From the NCBI RefSeq assembly GCF_021533195.1, contig NZ_JAJNKB010000002.1, positions 838,021-902,020 on the forward strand: 64,000 bases of DNA, written 5' to 3'. Under the pieces are notes generated by a model that had not been told where the DNA came from, did no database searches, and saw only the letters and a program-made list of their open reading frames with translations. The number at the start of each line of letters is the position of its first letter. The stretch's first letter is position 1. Origin of the DNA: Portibacter marinus (GTDB taxonomy: Bacteria > Bacteroidota > Bacteroidia > Chitinophagales > Saprospiraceae). Both the position numbers and the translations under genes were made by a program. Below, one piece after another: positions 17,649-26,926 of this stretch.

Positions 17649-19178
17649 ATGAAGAAATATTTTAACCTGTTTGATCTTTCCCAGAAAGTCAATTATAGAA
17701 TCGAAATACTTTCGGGTTTAACCGTTGCGATGGCACTTATTCCTGAGGCGGTGGCATTTGCCTTGATCGCAGGTCTTAGCCCGTTGACTGGTTTATACGC
17801 CGCATTCGTAATGGGAATTGTCACTTCTATACTTGGTGGAAGACCAGGAATGATATCCGGAGCAACGGGAGCAGTAGCCGTTGTGATTGCATCCTTGGCT
17901 ATTGATTATGGTGTGGAGTATGTTTTTGCCGCAGTAGTACTAGCTGGTATTTTCCAGGTTGTTGCTGGTTTTCTAAGATTGGGAAAACTGATGCGTCTGG
18001 TACCTCATCCTGTTATATTTGGATTTGTGAATGGACTTGCCATCATTATCTTTATGTCTCAGATCGCGCAATTCAAAGATGCGGATGGTTATTGGTTGCA
18101 AGGCCAACAAATGTATTGGTTCTTGGGTTTAACCATTTTGACCATGGTCATTATTTGGGGGCTTCCTAAAATAAGCAAGGCCATTCCAGCATCTTTGGTT
18201 GCCATTCTCGCCATTTTTGGAATTGTGGTTGGTTTCGGTATTGAAACCAAGACGGTGGGTGATATTGCTTCTATCAGTGGTGGTTTTCCTCCCTTTCATT
18301 TGCCCAATGTTCCATTGACTTTAGAGACATTGAAAATCATCATACCATATGCCGGAATTGTAGCAGGTGTCGGACTGATAGAAAGCCTTTTGACTTTGAA
18401 CATTATTGATGAAATCACCGAAACCAGGGGTAGGGGAAATAAGGAAGCTGTGGCCCAGGGAACGGCAAATATTTTATCGGGCGTGTTTTCCGGGATGGGT
18501 GGTTGTGCCATGATAGGTCAGTCATTGATCAACATTTCCTCTGGTGCCCGGGCTCGTCTATCCGGTATTGTTGCTGCGGTCATGCTGCTGATTTTTATTA
18601 TGTTTGGAGCTGGTTTAATAGAAAGGATGCCAATGGCTGCCTTAACAGGACTAATGATTATGGTTGCCATCGGAACATTTGAATGGGCCAGCTTTAGAAC
18701 GGTCAACAAGATGCCCAAGTCAGATATTTTTGTAATGGTTTTAGTAACTCTTGTCACTGCAGTGTTGCACAACCTTGCTTTAGCCGTATTGATCGGTGTT
18801 ATCATAGCAGCTCTGGTATTTGCATGGGATAATGCCAAAAGAATACGTGCCAGGAAGCACATCGATGCAGATGGCGTTAAACATTATGAAATATATGGCC
18901 CTTTATTCTTTGGATCAGTCACCGTTTTCAATGAAAAGTTTGACGTCCTCAATGATCCAGATGAAGTTATCATTGACTTTAAAGAGAGCAGAGTAGTGGA
19001 TATGTCAGCCATTGAGGCTCTCAATAAAATAACCGAGCGTTATCAGAAAGTAGGAAAAAAAGTGCACTTGAAGCATCTAAGTAAAGATTGCAGGCTTTTA
19101 CTTCAAAATGCCGAGGATATTATAGATGTCAATGTCATAGAAGATCCTAAGTATAAATTGGTGGTGGACAAAGTTTAA
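17649..19178 (+). CDS. SulP-family inorganic anion transporter
   Basis: 509 residues. An N-terminal membrane domain of about 12-14 helices begins with the SulP signature SGLTVAMALIPEAVAFALIA, followed by the ATGAVAVVIASL and FVNGLAIIIFMSQIAQF segments. A cytoplasmic STAS domain (about residues 405-509) carries the VIIDFKESRVVDMSAIEAL strand-helix. The family carries sulfate, bicarbonate, chloride or dicarboxylates; the group lacking sulfate-assimilation neighbours, as here, often transports bicarbonate, but that is only a guess. Its stop overlaps the stop of the convergent next gene. Confidence 0.92.
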   Translation: MKKYFNLFDLSQKVNYRIEILSGLTVAMALIPEAVAFALIAGLSPLTGLYAAFVMGIVTSILGGRPGMISGATGAVAVVIASLAIDYGVEYVFAAVVLAGIFQVVAGFLRLGKLMRLVPHPVIFGFVNGLAIIIFMSQIAQFKDADGYWLQGQQMYWFLGLTILTMVIIWGLPKISKAIPASLVAILAIFGIVVGFGIETKTVGDIASISGGFPPFHLPNVPLTLETLKIIIPYAGIVAGVGLIESLLTLNIIDEITETRGRGNKEAVAQGTANILSGVFSGMGGCAMIGQSLINISSGARARLSGIVAAVMLLIFIMFGAGLIERMPMAALTGLMIMVAIGTFEWASFRTVNKMPKSDIFVMVLVTLVTAVLHNLALAVLIGVIIAALVFAWDNAKRIRARKHIDADGVKHYEIYGPLFFGSVTVFNEKFDVLNDPDEVIIDFKESRVVDMSAIEALNKITERYQKVGKKVHLKHLSKDCRLLLQNAEDIIDVNVIEDPKYKLVVDKV

Positions 19179-20374
19179 ATGATAAGCAATATATCTTTTA
19201 AGGATTGAATTATAGATTGAATCACATGCACCAGAAAACCTCTATCATGATCTCTCTGTGTATCAAATTCTACTTTTTCTGATCCGTCATTCTTAATGGC
19301 AACATTAGAGATAAAGTCCACAATCTGTCCTTTAGGCATATCAACTTTTAGGTCTGAGTAGTCTAGACTTACGGTTCCATTGGCATGATTATCAAAAAAA
19401 GATCCCTCCATTTCCATTTTATTTACATGTCCGGATTCAATAGATATGCCTCGTGCGGCATTTGTAAGATCATTAAGTTTTACAAAATCAAGGTTTTGCA
19501 ACTGGCCATAAAAGTCATACTTGTATTCAGGATGTTGCAGAAAATTACGCATGACCACCTTGAGAGGAGCTCCTTCCATTGTACAATTCAAATCTAAAAT
19601 CATCTCTTCTGCTAAGCTATCTGTCCTAATATTCTCTGCCTTAAATTGGACATTACTAAAGTCTATATTACCTTTTTGCGATCGTCCCTTGTTGATGACA
19701 GCGTAGTGAATACTTCCGTTCTCTATTTCGAATCGCTTAATATTAAATTCGACACCCAGATCCTTCAGCAGTTGTCCGGGAAGCTTCTTCTTATTTCCAT
19801 CAGCGGGTACATTTAGATTTTCATCCACGTCTACTTTAAAATCTTTGGCAATGATCTCATCGAAAGTGTTGCCTTCCGATTGAAAGCCACTTCCATATAT
19901 ATGAGGTACATCGATGACTATTCTGGGTGTTCTGAATTTCACTTTGCGATGAAATTCCTGATCAGCGTATGGGGTTCCGAGTTGAACACTTCGAGCATAA
20001 AAATTGCCTCTTTCTTTGCTGAGGCTGTCAATACTTATCGTATATAGGCCATCTGACAAATTGGTATGAAATCCTGTAGCAGTAAAGCATACATCATCGA
20101 GGTCTATTTCCGGATCGAAGAATAGACTTATCCAGTTGAGCTCGTCCAATTTAGCAGAAGCGATGGAGCCATCATTTAGAAAGCCCTGGACAGAATCCAC
20201 ACTGATGCTCCGCTTCCATAGACTGGTTTCTAAATTGGTAAATTCTAAGCCAAATTCCTCGGTCAATTTTTGTGCAACCGTCTTTTTAATGTAGAAATTG
20301 GCATAAAAAAAGCCTCCTATTAAAATTGCTATAACAGCAACTGTTGCTATAATCAGTTTTAGTGTGATGTTCAT
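19175..20374 (-). CDS. AsmA-like single-pass envelope protein, function unknown
   Basis: 399 residues: an N-terminal membrane anchor (about residues 5-26, followed by an YIKKTVAQKL helix) and a long beta-rich periplasmic region with repeated short amphipathic strands. This architecture and the L-x-F-x-N-L-x-T-S-L-W-K opening resemble AsmA/DUF748-type proteins, thought to act in lipid transport or outer-membrane homeostasis. The C-terminal 35 residues are hydrophobic and helical. No catalytic motif is visible. Its stop codon overlaps that of the SulP gene on the other strand. Assignment rests on general shape. Confidence 0.6.
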   Translation of the reverse strand: MNITLKLIIATVAVIAILIGGFFYANFYIKKTVAQKLTEEFGLEFTNLETSLWKRSISVDSVQGFLNDGSIASAKLDELNWISLFFDPEIDLDDVCFTATGFHTNLSDGLYTISIDSLSKERGNFYARSVQLGTPYADQEFHRKVKFRTPRIVIDVPHIYGSGFQSEGNTFDEIIAKDFKVDVDENLNVPADGNKKKLPGQLLKDLGVEFNIKRFEIENGSIHYAVINKGRSQKGNIDFSNVQFKAENIRTDSLAEEMILDLNCTMEGAPLKVVMRNFLQHPEYKYDFYGQLQNLDFVKLNDLTNAARGISIESGHVNKMEMEGSFFDNHANGTVSLDYSDLKVDMPKGQIVDFISNVAIKNDGSEKVEFDTQRDHDRGFLVHVIQSIIQSLKDILLII

Positions 20375-20461
20375 AGCTTACTTAAGCTAACATACATCTA
20401 TTATGTTCGTTGCTTAAGGATGTAGAAACAGACTTTCAGATAGGTGTGATATATGGAGGAA

Positions 20462-21199
20462 CTACTCTTCCAGAACTTTCTCTTTGACCAACTTAATCTC
20501 TTTTATGGTATCTCTAAGGCTCCTTTTCTCATAGGTATCCATATCCTTAATCTCTGACATCATTTCCATTATTAGAGTATTGGCTTCTTCATGTCTATCG
20601 GTCTCAATCAAAAACTTGGCATATTCCAGTCGATGATAGTAATTGGTATTATGTAAGTTCATTTCTTCAAAAACCCTTTCAGCACTGAAATCATCATTTA
20701 ACTCAAAGTAAGCCCAGGCGTAGTAGGTTTTCTCTTTAGACTTATCAAAAAAAGAAAAGCTTTCAAGCTTTTTTCCTAGAGCGATGGTGTTCACATAATC
20801 ATTATTGAAATAATAGGCAGCAAGTAACTTTTCATTCAATTCCTCATCGTCTTCTGTAAACCTATTAAAACAAGATTCATATATTTTGATGGCTTCCTTA
20901 AAATTTCCTTTTTCAACATGCGCATCTGCCAACAAGATTTTATTGGTGACGGTGTCCGCGACTTCGACCTGTTGCTCAAGCTGCGTAATTTTACCAGAAG
21001 AGAAAGATGGTCTGACTTCGTGGTCACTGATCGCAAAACTCCTTTGTGGATCCATTCCTCTGGTCAAAAAGTAAATTAAACCGCCAATAAAGGGGAAAAG
21101 CAATATAATAATGTACCAATATGCTTTGTCTCTGTTTTTATAAATATGATAAAAACAAAATGCCTGAAAAGCAATGACCAATAAAAAAGCTATTGACAT
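20462..21199 (-). CDS. Membrane-anchored TPR protein with PLDc_N-like N-terminus
   Basis: 245 residues. Two N-terminal membrane helices (about residues 3-17 and 25-45) end in the GGLIYFLTRG pattern of the PLDc_N (phospholipase-D nuclease N-terminal-like) module. After a linker come tandem TPR-type helical repeats from about residue 85 (ADAHVEKGNFKEAIKIYESC and later ALGKKLESF, YAWAYFELNDDFSAERVF), facing the cytoplasm if both helices insert. Likely a scaffold; no enzyme motif is seen. Lies 6 nt downstream of the M28 peptidase gene and is probably co-transcribed with it. Confidence 0.72.
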   Translation of the reverse strand: MSIAFLLVIAFQAFCFYHIYKNRDKAYWYIIILLFPFIGGLIYFLTRGMDPQRSFAISDHEVRPSFSSGKITQLEQQVEVADTVTNKILLADAHVEKGNFKEAIKIYESCFNRFTEDDEELNEKLLAAYYFNNDYVNTIALGKKLESFSFFDKSKEKTYYAWAYFELNDDFSAERVFEEMNLHNTNYYHRLEYAKFLIETDRHEEANTLIMEMMSEIKDMDTYEKRSLRDTIKEIKLVKEKVLEE

Positions 21200-21205
21200 A
21201 TGTGT

Positions 21206-22783
21206 TTAATTCGTACCTGATTTTAAATCTTCGTCTAATGGTTTTCGAGGCAGCTTTTCATCTCTTTGACTGGTATTCCAAACAAAGCCCGCGATGATAG
21301 TAGCAGCCTGGCTCAAATCATCCCCTGATAAATGATCCAGGTTGTCCATATTGCTATGATGCGTTCTATTAAAATATGCCATTGGATCCTGTATGAACTG
21401 AAATCCGGGAATACCCACTGCATCAAATGGTAAATGGTCAGTTCCTCCGGTGTTTCGTAAGGTTACTGTTCCGGTCTCCATACCTTCAAATTGACCAAAC
21501 CATTCTCTAAAAATAGGAACGACCGCTTCATTGCCTTGAGTATAGATACCGCGTATTTTTCCTGTTCCATTATCGAGGTTATAATAAGCGGACACTGTTT
21601 TTTGATCCGGTTTTAAGGATTGAGGAGTATATGAATTGGGAGGGAATTCAGCAAAATGTTTGCCTACATATGCTCTTGACCCAAAGAGTCCTTGTTCTTC
21701 ACCTGTCCATAAAGCTAAACGTAATGTTCTTCGTGGCTGTACTCCTGTTTCTTTAATGGTTTCCAATAGAATTCTGGCGACTTCCATCATCACTGAGGAA
21801 CCAGCACCATTATCCGTCGCGCCTGTGCCCGTGTGCCATGAGTCAAAGTGAGCACCAAACATCACCACTTCATCCTTAAGGTCTGTTCCCGGAATTTCAG
21901 CAATGATATTATGTTCCATTTCATCTGGATTGGTATAAATAGCTTCTAATTCTATACTTAAGGAAACAGGTATACCTTTGTTCAGCATTCTAAATATTCT
22001 ATTGTAGTGCTCTACTGAAAGGGTAACTTGAGGTACCACATCACGTCCTACTTGCTGTCTTCTACCTTCTGAAGTCCTGGCACCGGAGACAAATACTGTT
22101 CCCAGGTCCCCCTTGTATGATCGGTCAAGAACTGCGATGGGCTTTTCAGCTTCGATCAAAGTCCACATTGCATTATTGAAATTAAACCCACCGGCATTCC
22201 TGCTACGACGAGGTCTTGGTGTAGGTTTGCCAGCATTAGCCATATTGAGTAAATCATCACTTTCGTACCGATTGGCTGGTGGATCAAACCACTCCTCAAC
22301 GTCTCTGATGGTATCTACCATTACAAACTTGCCTCCCAGTTTACCCTTATACTCATCCAGCTCTTCTTGTGTGGAAGCGTCAATATATATTACCTCACCT
22401 TCTCCTTTCACTGAAGGTGACCAGGCTTTAGGGTATGCCAGTACTGGAAAGTAATTAGGAGATTTCGCATGCATTTCAAAATGTTGAAGCTCCCATCCTC
22501 TGCCGAAGGGTCCCCATTCTTCCAGGTGAACATTAGACATGCCCCATTCTTTTAATTCTTCAACTGCCCACTCTGTAGCCTTATCCAACATTGGTGAACC
22601 TGTAAGTCTGGGTCCATATATATCACATACATAGGAAGCAATTTCCATTACCTGCGATTCTTCGAGGCCAATTTCTTTGATGGTTTGAAGCACAGTTTGA
22701 TCTTCTTCTGTCTCATCTTGAGCGATCGAAATGTTAGAGAAGAGTAATAGCAAAAGAAGTAGCGACGAATATTTCATTTTCAA
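21206..22783 (-). CDS. Exported M28-family zinc aminopeptidase with PA domain
   Basis: 525 residues with a signal peptide (about 21 residues, ending ISIAQ). An N-terminal region holds a protease-associated (PA) insertion (about residues 130-255). The M28 catalytic domain follows, with zinc-ligand motifs GAHFDSWHTGTGATDNGAG, LWTGEEQGLFGS (general-base Glu), an Asp in YYNLDNGTG and a late His in NTGGTDHLPFD. It acts as a periplasmic or secreted aminopeptidase or carboxypeptidase. No T9SS sorting domain is seen. The TPR gene follows after 6 nt. Confidence 0.92.
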   Translation of the reverse strand: MKMKYSSLLLLLLLFSNISIAQDETEEDQTVLQTIKEIGLEESQVMEIASYVCDIYGPRLTGSPMLDKATEWAVEELKEWGMSNVHLEEWGPFGRGWELQHFEMHAKSPNYFPVLAYPKAWSPSVKGEGEVIYIDASTQEELDEYKGKLGGKFVMVDTIRDVEEWFDPPANRYESDDLLNMANAGKPTPRPRRSRNAGGFNFNNAMWTLIEAEKPIAVLDRSYKGDLGTVFVSGARTSEGRRQQVGRDVVPQVTLSVEHYNRIFRMLNKGIPVSLSIELEAIYTNPDEMEHNIIAEIPGTDLKDEVVMFGAHFDSWHTGTGATDNGAGSSVMMEVARILLETIKETGVQPRRTLRLALWTGEEQGLFGSRAYVGKHFAEFPPNSYTPQSLKPDQKTVSAYYNLDNGTGKIRGIYTQGNEAVVPIFREWFGQFEGMETGTVTLRNTGGTDHLPFDAVGIPGFQFIQDPMAYFNRTHHSNMDNLDHLSGDDLSQAATIIAGFVWNTSQRDEKLPRKPLDEDLKSGTN

Positions 22784-22858
22784 AAATTTGAAATTAACAA
22801 AGTCTGAAATTAAGAATATTATGGCTTATATTCACTTTCACAAAAGCAATTATTTAAA

Positions 22859-23881
22859 ATGGGTAGGCTGACTACATTTTCTAAATTATTAATTACACTG
22901 ATTATCCTTGCCTTGCTATTTTTTGGCTATCGCTATATAGCAGAATCTTTTAATTTGCCTCAGATCGGACCTGCTGATGATGATACACGTGAAGTGGTGA
23001 TTGGAAAGGATGAAGCAGGGGAAGAAATTACCATCGAAATTCCGCCCAAGTCGGAGACAGTAGAAAAAACTGCTGGAAATTGGGATTATATTCCAGAGAG
23101 TCCCATCGGTGGCAAACTAAAGGGGGTTGTAGAATTAGGTGCATCCGGTTTCAATTCCTTTATCATCAGAACGGATCAAGACAAGAACTGGAAACTGGAA
23201 AGAGCAGAGTGGTCGAACAGTTTAGTTTACGAAGGCATGGCTTCGGGTACAGATGTTACGCAAGGCTTAAAACAATACATTGCAAAGTTTTTAGATTATG
23301 GGGTTGCTGGAAATGAAATTCACTTTGTGGTCTCATCTGGTGCCTTAAAGAATGACAAAACAAAGACCATCACAAGCGCCTTAAAAAATTTAGGATTTGT
23401 AGTGAATGAAGTTACACCTGAGCAGGAAGGAGGGTATGCCTTGAAGTCAGTGCTGCCTAAAGTTTACGAAAACAATGCTTTCGTCGTGGATATTGGTTCA
23501 GGAAATACCAAAGTTTCCTGGATGGTTGGAGGGAAAGTACAGGCTAAAGAAACTTATGGATCGAAATACTTTCAAAATGGAGTGAGTGATGCAAAAGTAT
23601 ATGCGGATGCCAAGAGAGTAGGTGAGCTGATTCCGGAAAACAGAACAGGAACTTGCTTTATTATAGGTGGTGTGCCTTTCAATTTAGCCAAAGAGGGTAG
23701 GGCAGGCAAGGAAAGATACACCGTCCTTGGTGATCCGGGATCTTACGAGTCAGACGAAGCTAAGACAAAAGCGGGTTTAAATATTTACCAGGGTATCAAA
23801 GATGGTACTGGATGTGATCAGTATGTTTTCGATTGGGAAGCCAATTTTACCATTGGATTTCTATTGACTTTACCTTATTGA
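22859..23881 (+). CDS. Membrane-anchored ASKHA-fold (Ppx/GppA-like) protein
   Basis: 340 residues. The N-terminal helix (about 9-28, preceded by Arg and Lys) should place the rest outside the cytoplasm. From residue 80 the actin-like/Ppx-GppA plan appears: a first phosphate-loop-like GVVELGASGFNSFII, a VVSSGALKN segment equivalent to the ATSA region, an Q-E-G-G-Y-A-L stretch where Ppx/GppA keep the catalytic E-E-A, and a second phosphate loop FVVDIGSGNTKVSW. This would be a divergent sugar-kinase/Hsp70-fold phosphatase or ATPase, yet apparently extracytoplasmic. It precedes the exported dikinase gene by 159 nt. No close named family comes to mind; nucleotide binding is inferred. Confidence 0.62.
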   Translation: MGRLTTFSKLLITLIILALLFFGYRYIAESFNLPQIGPADDDTREVVIGKDEAGEEITIEIPPKSETVEKTAGNWDYIPESPIGGKLKGVVELGASGFNSFIIRTDQDKNWKLERAEWSNSLVYEGMASGTDVTQGLKQYIAKFLDYGVAGNEIHFVVSSGALKNDKTKTITSALKNLGFVVNEVTPEQEGGYALKSVLPKVYENNAFVVDIGSGNTKVSWMVGGKVQAKETYGSKYFQNGVSDAKVYADAKRVGELIPENRTGTCFIIGGVPFNLAKEGRAGKERYTVLGDPGSYESDEAKTKAGLNIYQGIKDGTGCDQYVFDWEANFTIGFLLTLPY

Positions 23882-24040
23882 TTTCCTTTTACTTCCAGTT
23901 CTTTAGGAGTATTTTATGCCAATGTCTATGATGTAGTAATTCATGAGACTAAAACATGGATTTTCTCTAACTTTTAATGTCGCTATATATTCGAACTAAT
24001 TGAGTGGAGACTTCGTTTGAGGGATATACTTAATCGTCAT

Positions 24041-26926
24041 ATGTACATTAGATTGTTTTTCATTTTATTAGCAGTTGTGATATCGACTCCATTCTTTGGT
24101 CAAAAGGTGTCAAACGCTAGAATTTCACAATTAATAAGTGAATTTAAAGAAGATCCAAGAGGTCCCTATAAGGATATCAAATGGTTTTGTGAAGATGGTA
24201 CTGTTCGAGAAGCACGAGACCCTTGTCCAGACGATATGGAAGGACATCAACATGCAAGATACAAAGACATAGTTGTTAGACTTCAGAATGACAATGATCT
24301 CTACTTTGCCACCATTTTGACAGGATCAGAAAAGTCTGATTTTTGGGCATGGGAAGATAATTACGATCCTTTAAAGCAGTACATGTTGAATAAATATTTG
24401 GAGGATGTTGATAATGGTTGGATAAAAAGGCAAGCTCAGTTTTACAGAGGTGCCATCCAAAGTGAAGACGAACTTGAATGGGCAAGAGAATTCTTCCAGT
24501 GGGTACTGTCCTCGGACACCAGGTTAAAAGATAATTATCTGCTAATCCGACAGGCGGCCAAGATGATCCCTCACCAGACTGAAACCAAAACAGGAAGCAA
24601 AGTGAGGGTATTATCAAAGGTCATTGCTGATGATTACCAACGCTTTATGCCTTTAAGAACTAAAATTCATAATAATCCCGAACCTTCCGATATTGCCTCT
24701 GTCAAGAAATTTAGAGATGAAAACAAGGTCCCAGAAAGTCAAAAACAGAATGTAGAAGACTTGATTGCAGAAATGGAGATTATGTTTAGGCCAGTGAAAA
24801 CAGAAGATTTAGTAGGCTTTACCTCTGAACTTCCAGAGAGTGATTTGAAAAATAGTGTTCAACAGTTCATTTATGATTTCTCCGAAGGCGACCAATCTAC
24901 GAGAATAACCCGTGCTTCTGAATTGTTATGGAAAATCAGAAGAGAGATCAATACACTTCGCAGAGGGAGCGATCGACTATCAGCACTTGACATATCGATT
25001 ACGCTTGAAAGAATGATTCAGAATGATCTACAGCGCAAGGATATCGAAACAATTGGGGACTTAACAGATTATCTATGTTATCTCAATATGGCTATTGCAG
25101 GTTGCGGTTATATAGAAGCATGGGAATATGAGAAATCTGATGCTTACAGTAACCCTAGTGGCGCTGCTATTTATTTGTCAGAATTAGATAGATTAGTCGA
25201 TCATCATTCTAAAATTGCTGAATGGGCATCTAATAATATGACTGTGCTTTTTGTAGAAACGGTAAAACGATACAATGAGTTTGAGCCTCTCGCCTCATCA
25301 TTTACAGATGACCAAATTAGATCCACCCTGCTTCTACCATATGGACAAATGCTTTCTGAGCTGGCGGATCAAAAAAACGAGTATGAAAAAATCAAAAATG
25401 GAGTATTTGACATCAGTGGTCAGGAGAGAATTAGAGGATTAAATCCCGGATATGCCAGAGGTGTATTGGAAGTAGTCGAAGAGATGGAAGAAAACATGAT
25501 CATTGACAAGAATAAAATCTACATTTTTAATCACCCTCCTTCTGATATAGGACCGGTTACAGGAATTATGACTGTCAATGAAGGAAATGCCGTAAGTCAT
25601 GTTCAACTGTTAGCCAGAAATCTGGGTATTCCCAATGCGGTTATATCTGAAGACAATCTCAAAGCGCTCAAGAAGTTTGATGGAGAAGAAATTTTTTACG
25701 CTGTGAGTTTGTCCGGCAATGTGATCATGAAAAAGACGAGTAAAATGAATGATCAGGAGAAAGGTCTCTTCAGCTCCGAAGAAAGAAATATTAATACCAT
25801 CACCGTTGACACAGACAGAATTGATCTCGAAAGAGATTCAGTGATTAACATGCGAAATCTAAGCGGAAAGGACTCTGGTATTTCGTGTGGTCCCAAAGCA
25901 GCAAATCTGGCTCAACTTAAAAGGATATTCCCTAATAATGTGGTCGAAGGTATTGTTATTCCATTTGGCGTTTACAAAGACCATATGGATCAAGAGATGG
26001 ATACCAGAAATATGACCTATTGGGAATTTATCAACCAGATATTTAAAGACAAAGCTTACATGCTGTCGCAAGGAGTTGATGAAAAAGAAGTAGAATGTAT
26101 TGTAGAAGGCGAATTGGGGATTTTAAGAGAGAACATCTATAATATCAATTTAAAAGAAGATTTTATTCGTGATTTTAAGCGTGAGTTTACCGCTGCATTT
26201 GATCAGCCTGTAGGAAATGTTCCTGTTTTCTTAAGAAGTGATACCAACATGGAAGACCTGAAAGACTTTACGGGAGCCGGTTTGAATCTGACTAAATTCA
26301 ATATTCTCGATCCCGAAGCCATCTACCAGGGTATAAGGGAAGTTTGGGCCTCACCATTTACTGAGCGGTCTTACAAATGGCGGCAGAGCTTTCTTAATAA
26401 TCCGGAAAATGTATATCCTTCTATACTGGTCATACCAAGTGTAAATGTGGATTATTCCGGAGTGATCATCACAAAAGACATCAAAAAAGGTGGTGAAGAT
26501 GATATGACCATAGCTTTCAGTCGGGGTGTGGGTGGAGCTGTAGATGGGCAAAGAGCAGAAACATACATCATAAAAGACAACAAGTACTACGAAATGTTAT
26601 CCCCTTCTCGTGAAACAAAATATAGAACCATACCGCCATCAGGTGGCAGCACAATTGAAACTTCTACTTTCTCAGACCCCATATTGTCCTATAAAAATAT
26701 CGAAAAATTAATGGATCTGGTAGCAGAGGTTAAGCAGGAAATACCCAAGCAAACTGAAATGAAAGGTCCATATGATATTGAGTTAGGTTTTAAAGATGAC
26801 AAGATTTGGCTTTTTCAGATCAGACCTTTCGTAGAAAACAAAAGTGCAAATTCAAGTGAATATTTGCAATCTATTTCAACTACAACGGACGGCAAGAAAG
26901 TTGTACAACTTTCACAACCTATATAA
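24041..26926 (+). CDS. Exported PEP/pyruvate-dikinase-like protein (His swivel domain plus ATP-grasp)
   Basis: 961 residues from the ATG at 24041 (TTG at 24017 is less likely). A signal peptide (MYIRLFF to FFG, cleavage before QKVS) precedes about 470 mostly helical residues of no known family. A PEP-utilising swivel domain follows with NAVSHVQLLARNLGIPNAVI, phosphorylatable His at 520. A C-terminal PPDK-type ATP-grasp then shows K619 in GPKAANL, R732 in FLRSDTNMED, E914 and Q926-x-R928; the 12-residue E-to-Q spacing equals that of pyruvate phosphate dikinase. The PEP-binding TIM barrel is absent and the domain order is that of glucan water dikinase. It would transfer a phosphate from ATP via His to an unknown acceptor in the envelope. 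The next gene abuts its stop. Confidence 0.8.
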   Translation: MYIRLFFILLAVVISTPFFGQKVSNARISQLISEFKEDPRGPYKDIKWFCEDGTVREARDPCPDDMEGHQHARYKDIVVRLQNDNDLYFATILTGSEKSDFWAWEDNYDPLKQYMLNKYLEDVDNGWIKRQAQFYRGAIQSEDELEWAREFFQWVLSSDTRLKDNYLLIRQAAKMIPHQTETKTGSKVRVLSKVIADDYQRFMPLRTKIHNNPEPSDIASVKKFRDENKVPESQKQNVEDLIAEMEIMFRPVKTEDLVGFTSELPESDLKNSVQQFIYDFSEGDQSTRITRASELLWKIRREINTLRRGSDRLSALDISITLERMIQNDLQRKDIETIGDLTDYLCYLNMAIAGCGYIEAWEYEKSDAYSNPSGAAIYLSELDRLVDHHSKIAEWASNNMTVLFVETVKRYNEFEPLASSFTDDQIRSTLLLPYGQMLSELADQKNEYEKIKNGVFDISGQERIRGLNPGYARGVLEVVEEMEENMIIDKNKIYIFNHPPSDIGPVTGIMTVNEGNAVSHVQLLARNLGIPNAVISEDNLKALKKFDGEEIFYAVSLSGNVIMKKTSKMNDQEKGLFSSEERNINTITVDTDRIDLERDSVINMRNLSGKDSGISCGPKAANLAQLKRIFPNNVVEGIVIPFGVYKDHMDQEMDTRNMTYWEFINQIFKDKAYMLSQGVDEKEVECIVEGELGILRENIYNINLKEDFIRDFKREFTAAFDQPVGNVPVFLRSDTNMEDLKDFTGAGLNLTKFNILDPEAIYQGIREVWASPFTERSYKWRQSFLNNPENVYPSILVIPSVNVDYSGVIITKDIKKGGEDDMTIAFSRGVGGAVDGQRAETYIIKDNKYYEMLSPSRETKYRTIPPSGGSTIETSTFSDPILSYKNIEKLMDLVAEVKQEIPKQTEMKGPYDIELGFKDDKIWLFQIRPFVENKSANSSEYLQSISTTTDGKKVVQLSQPI

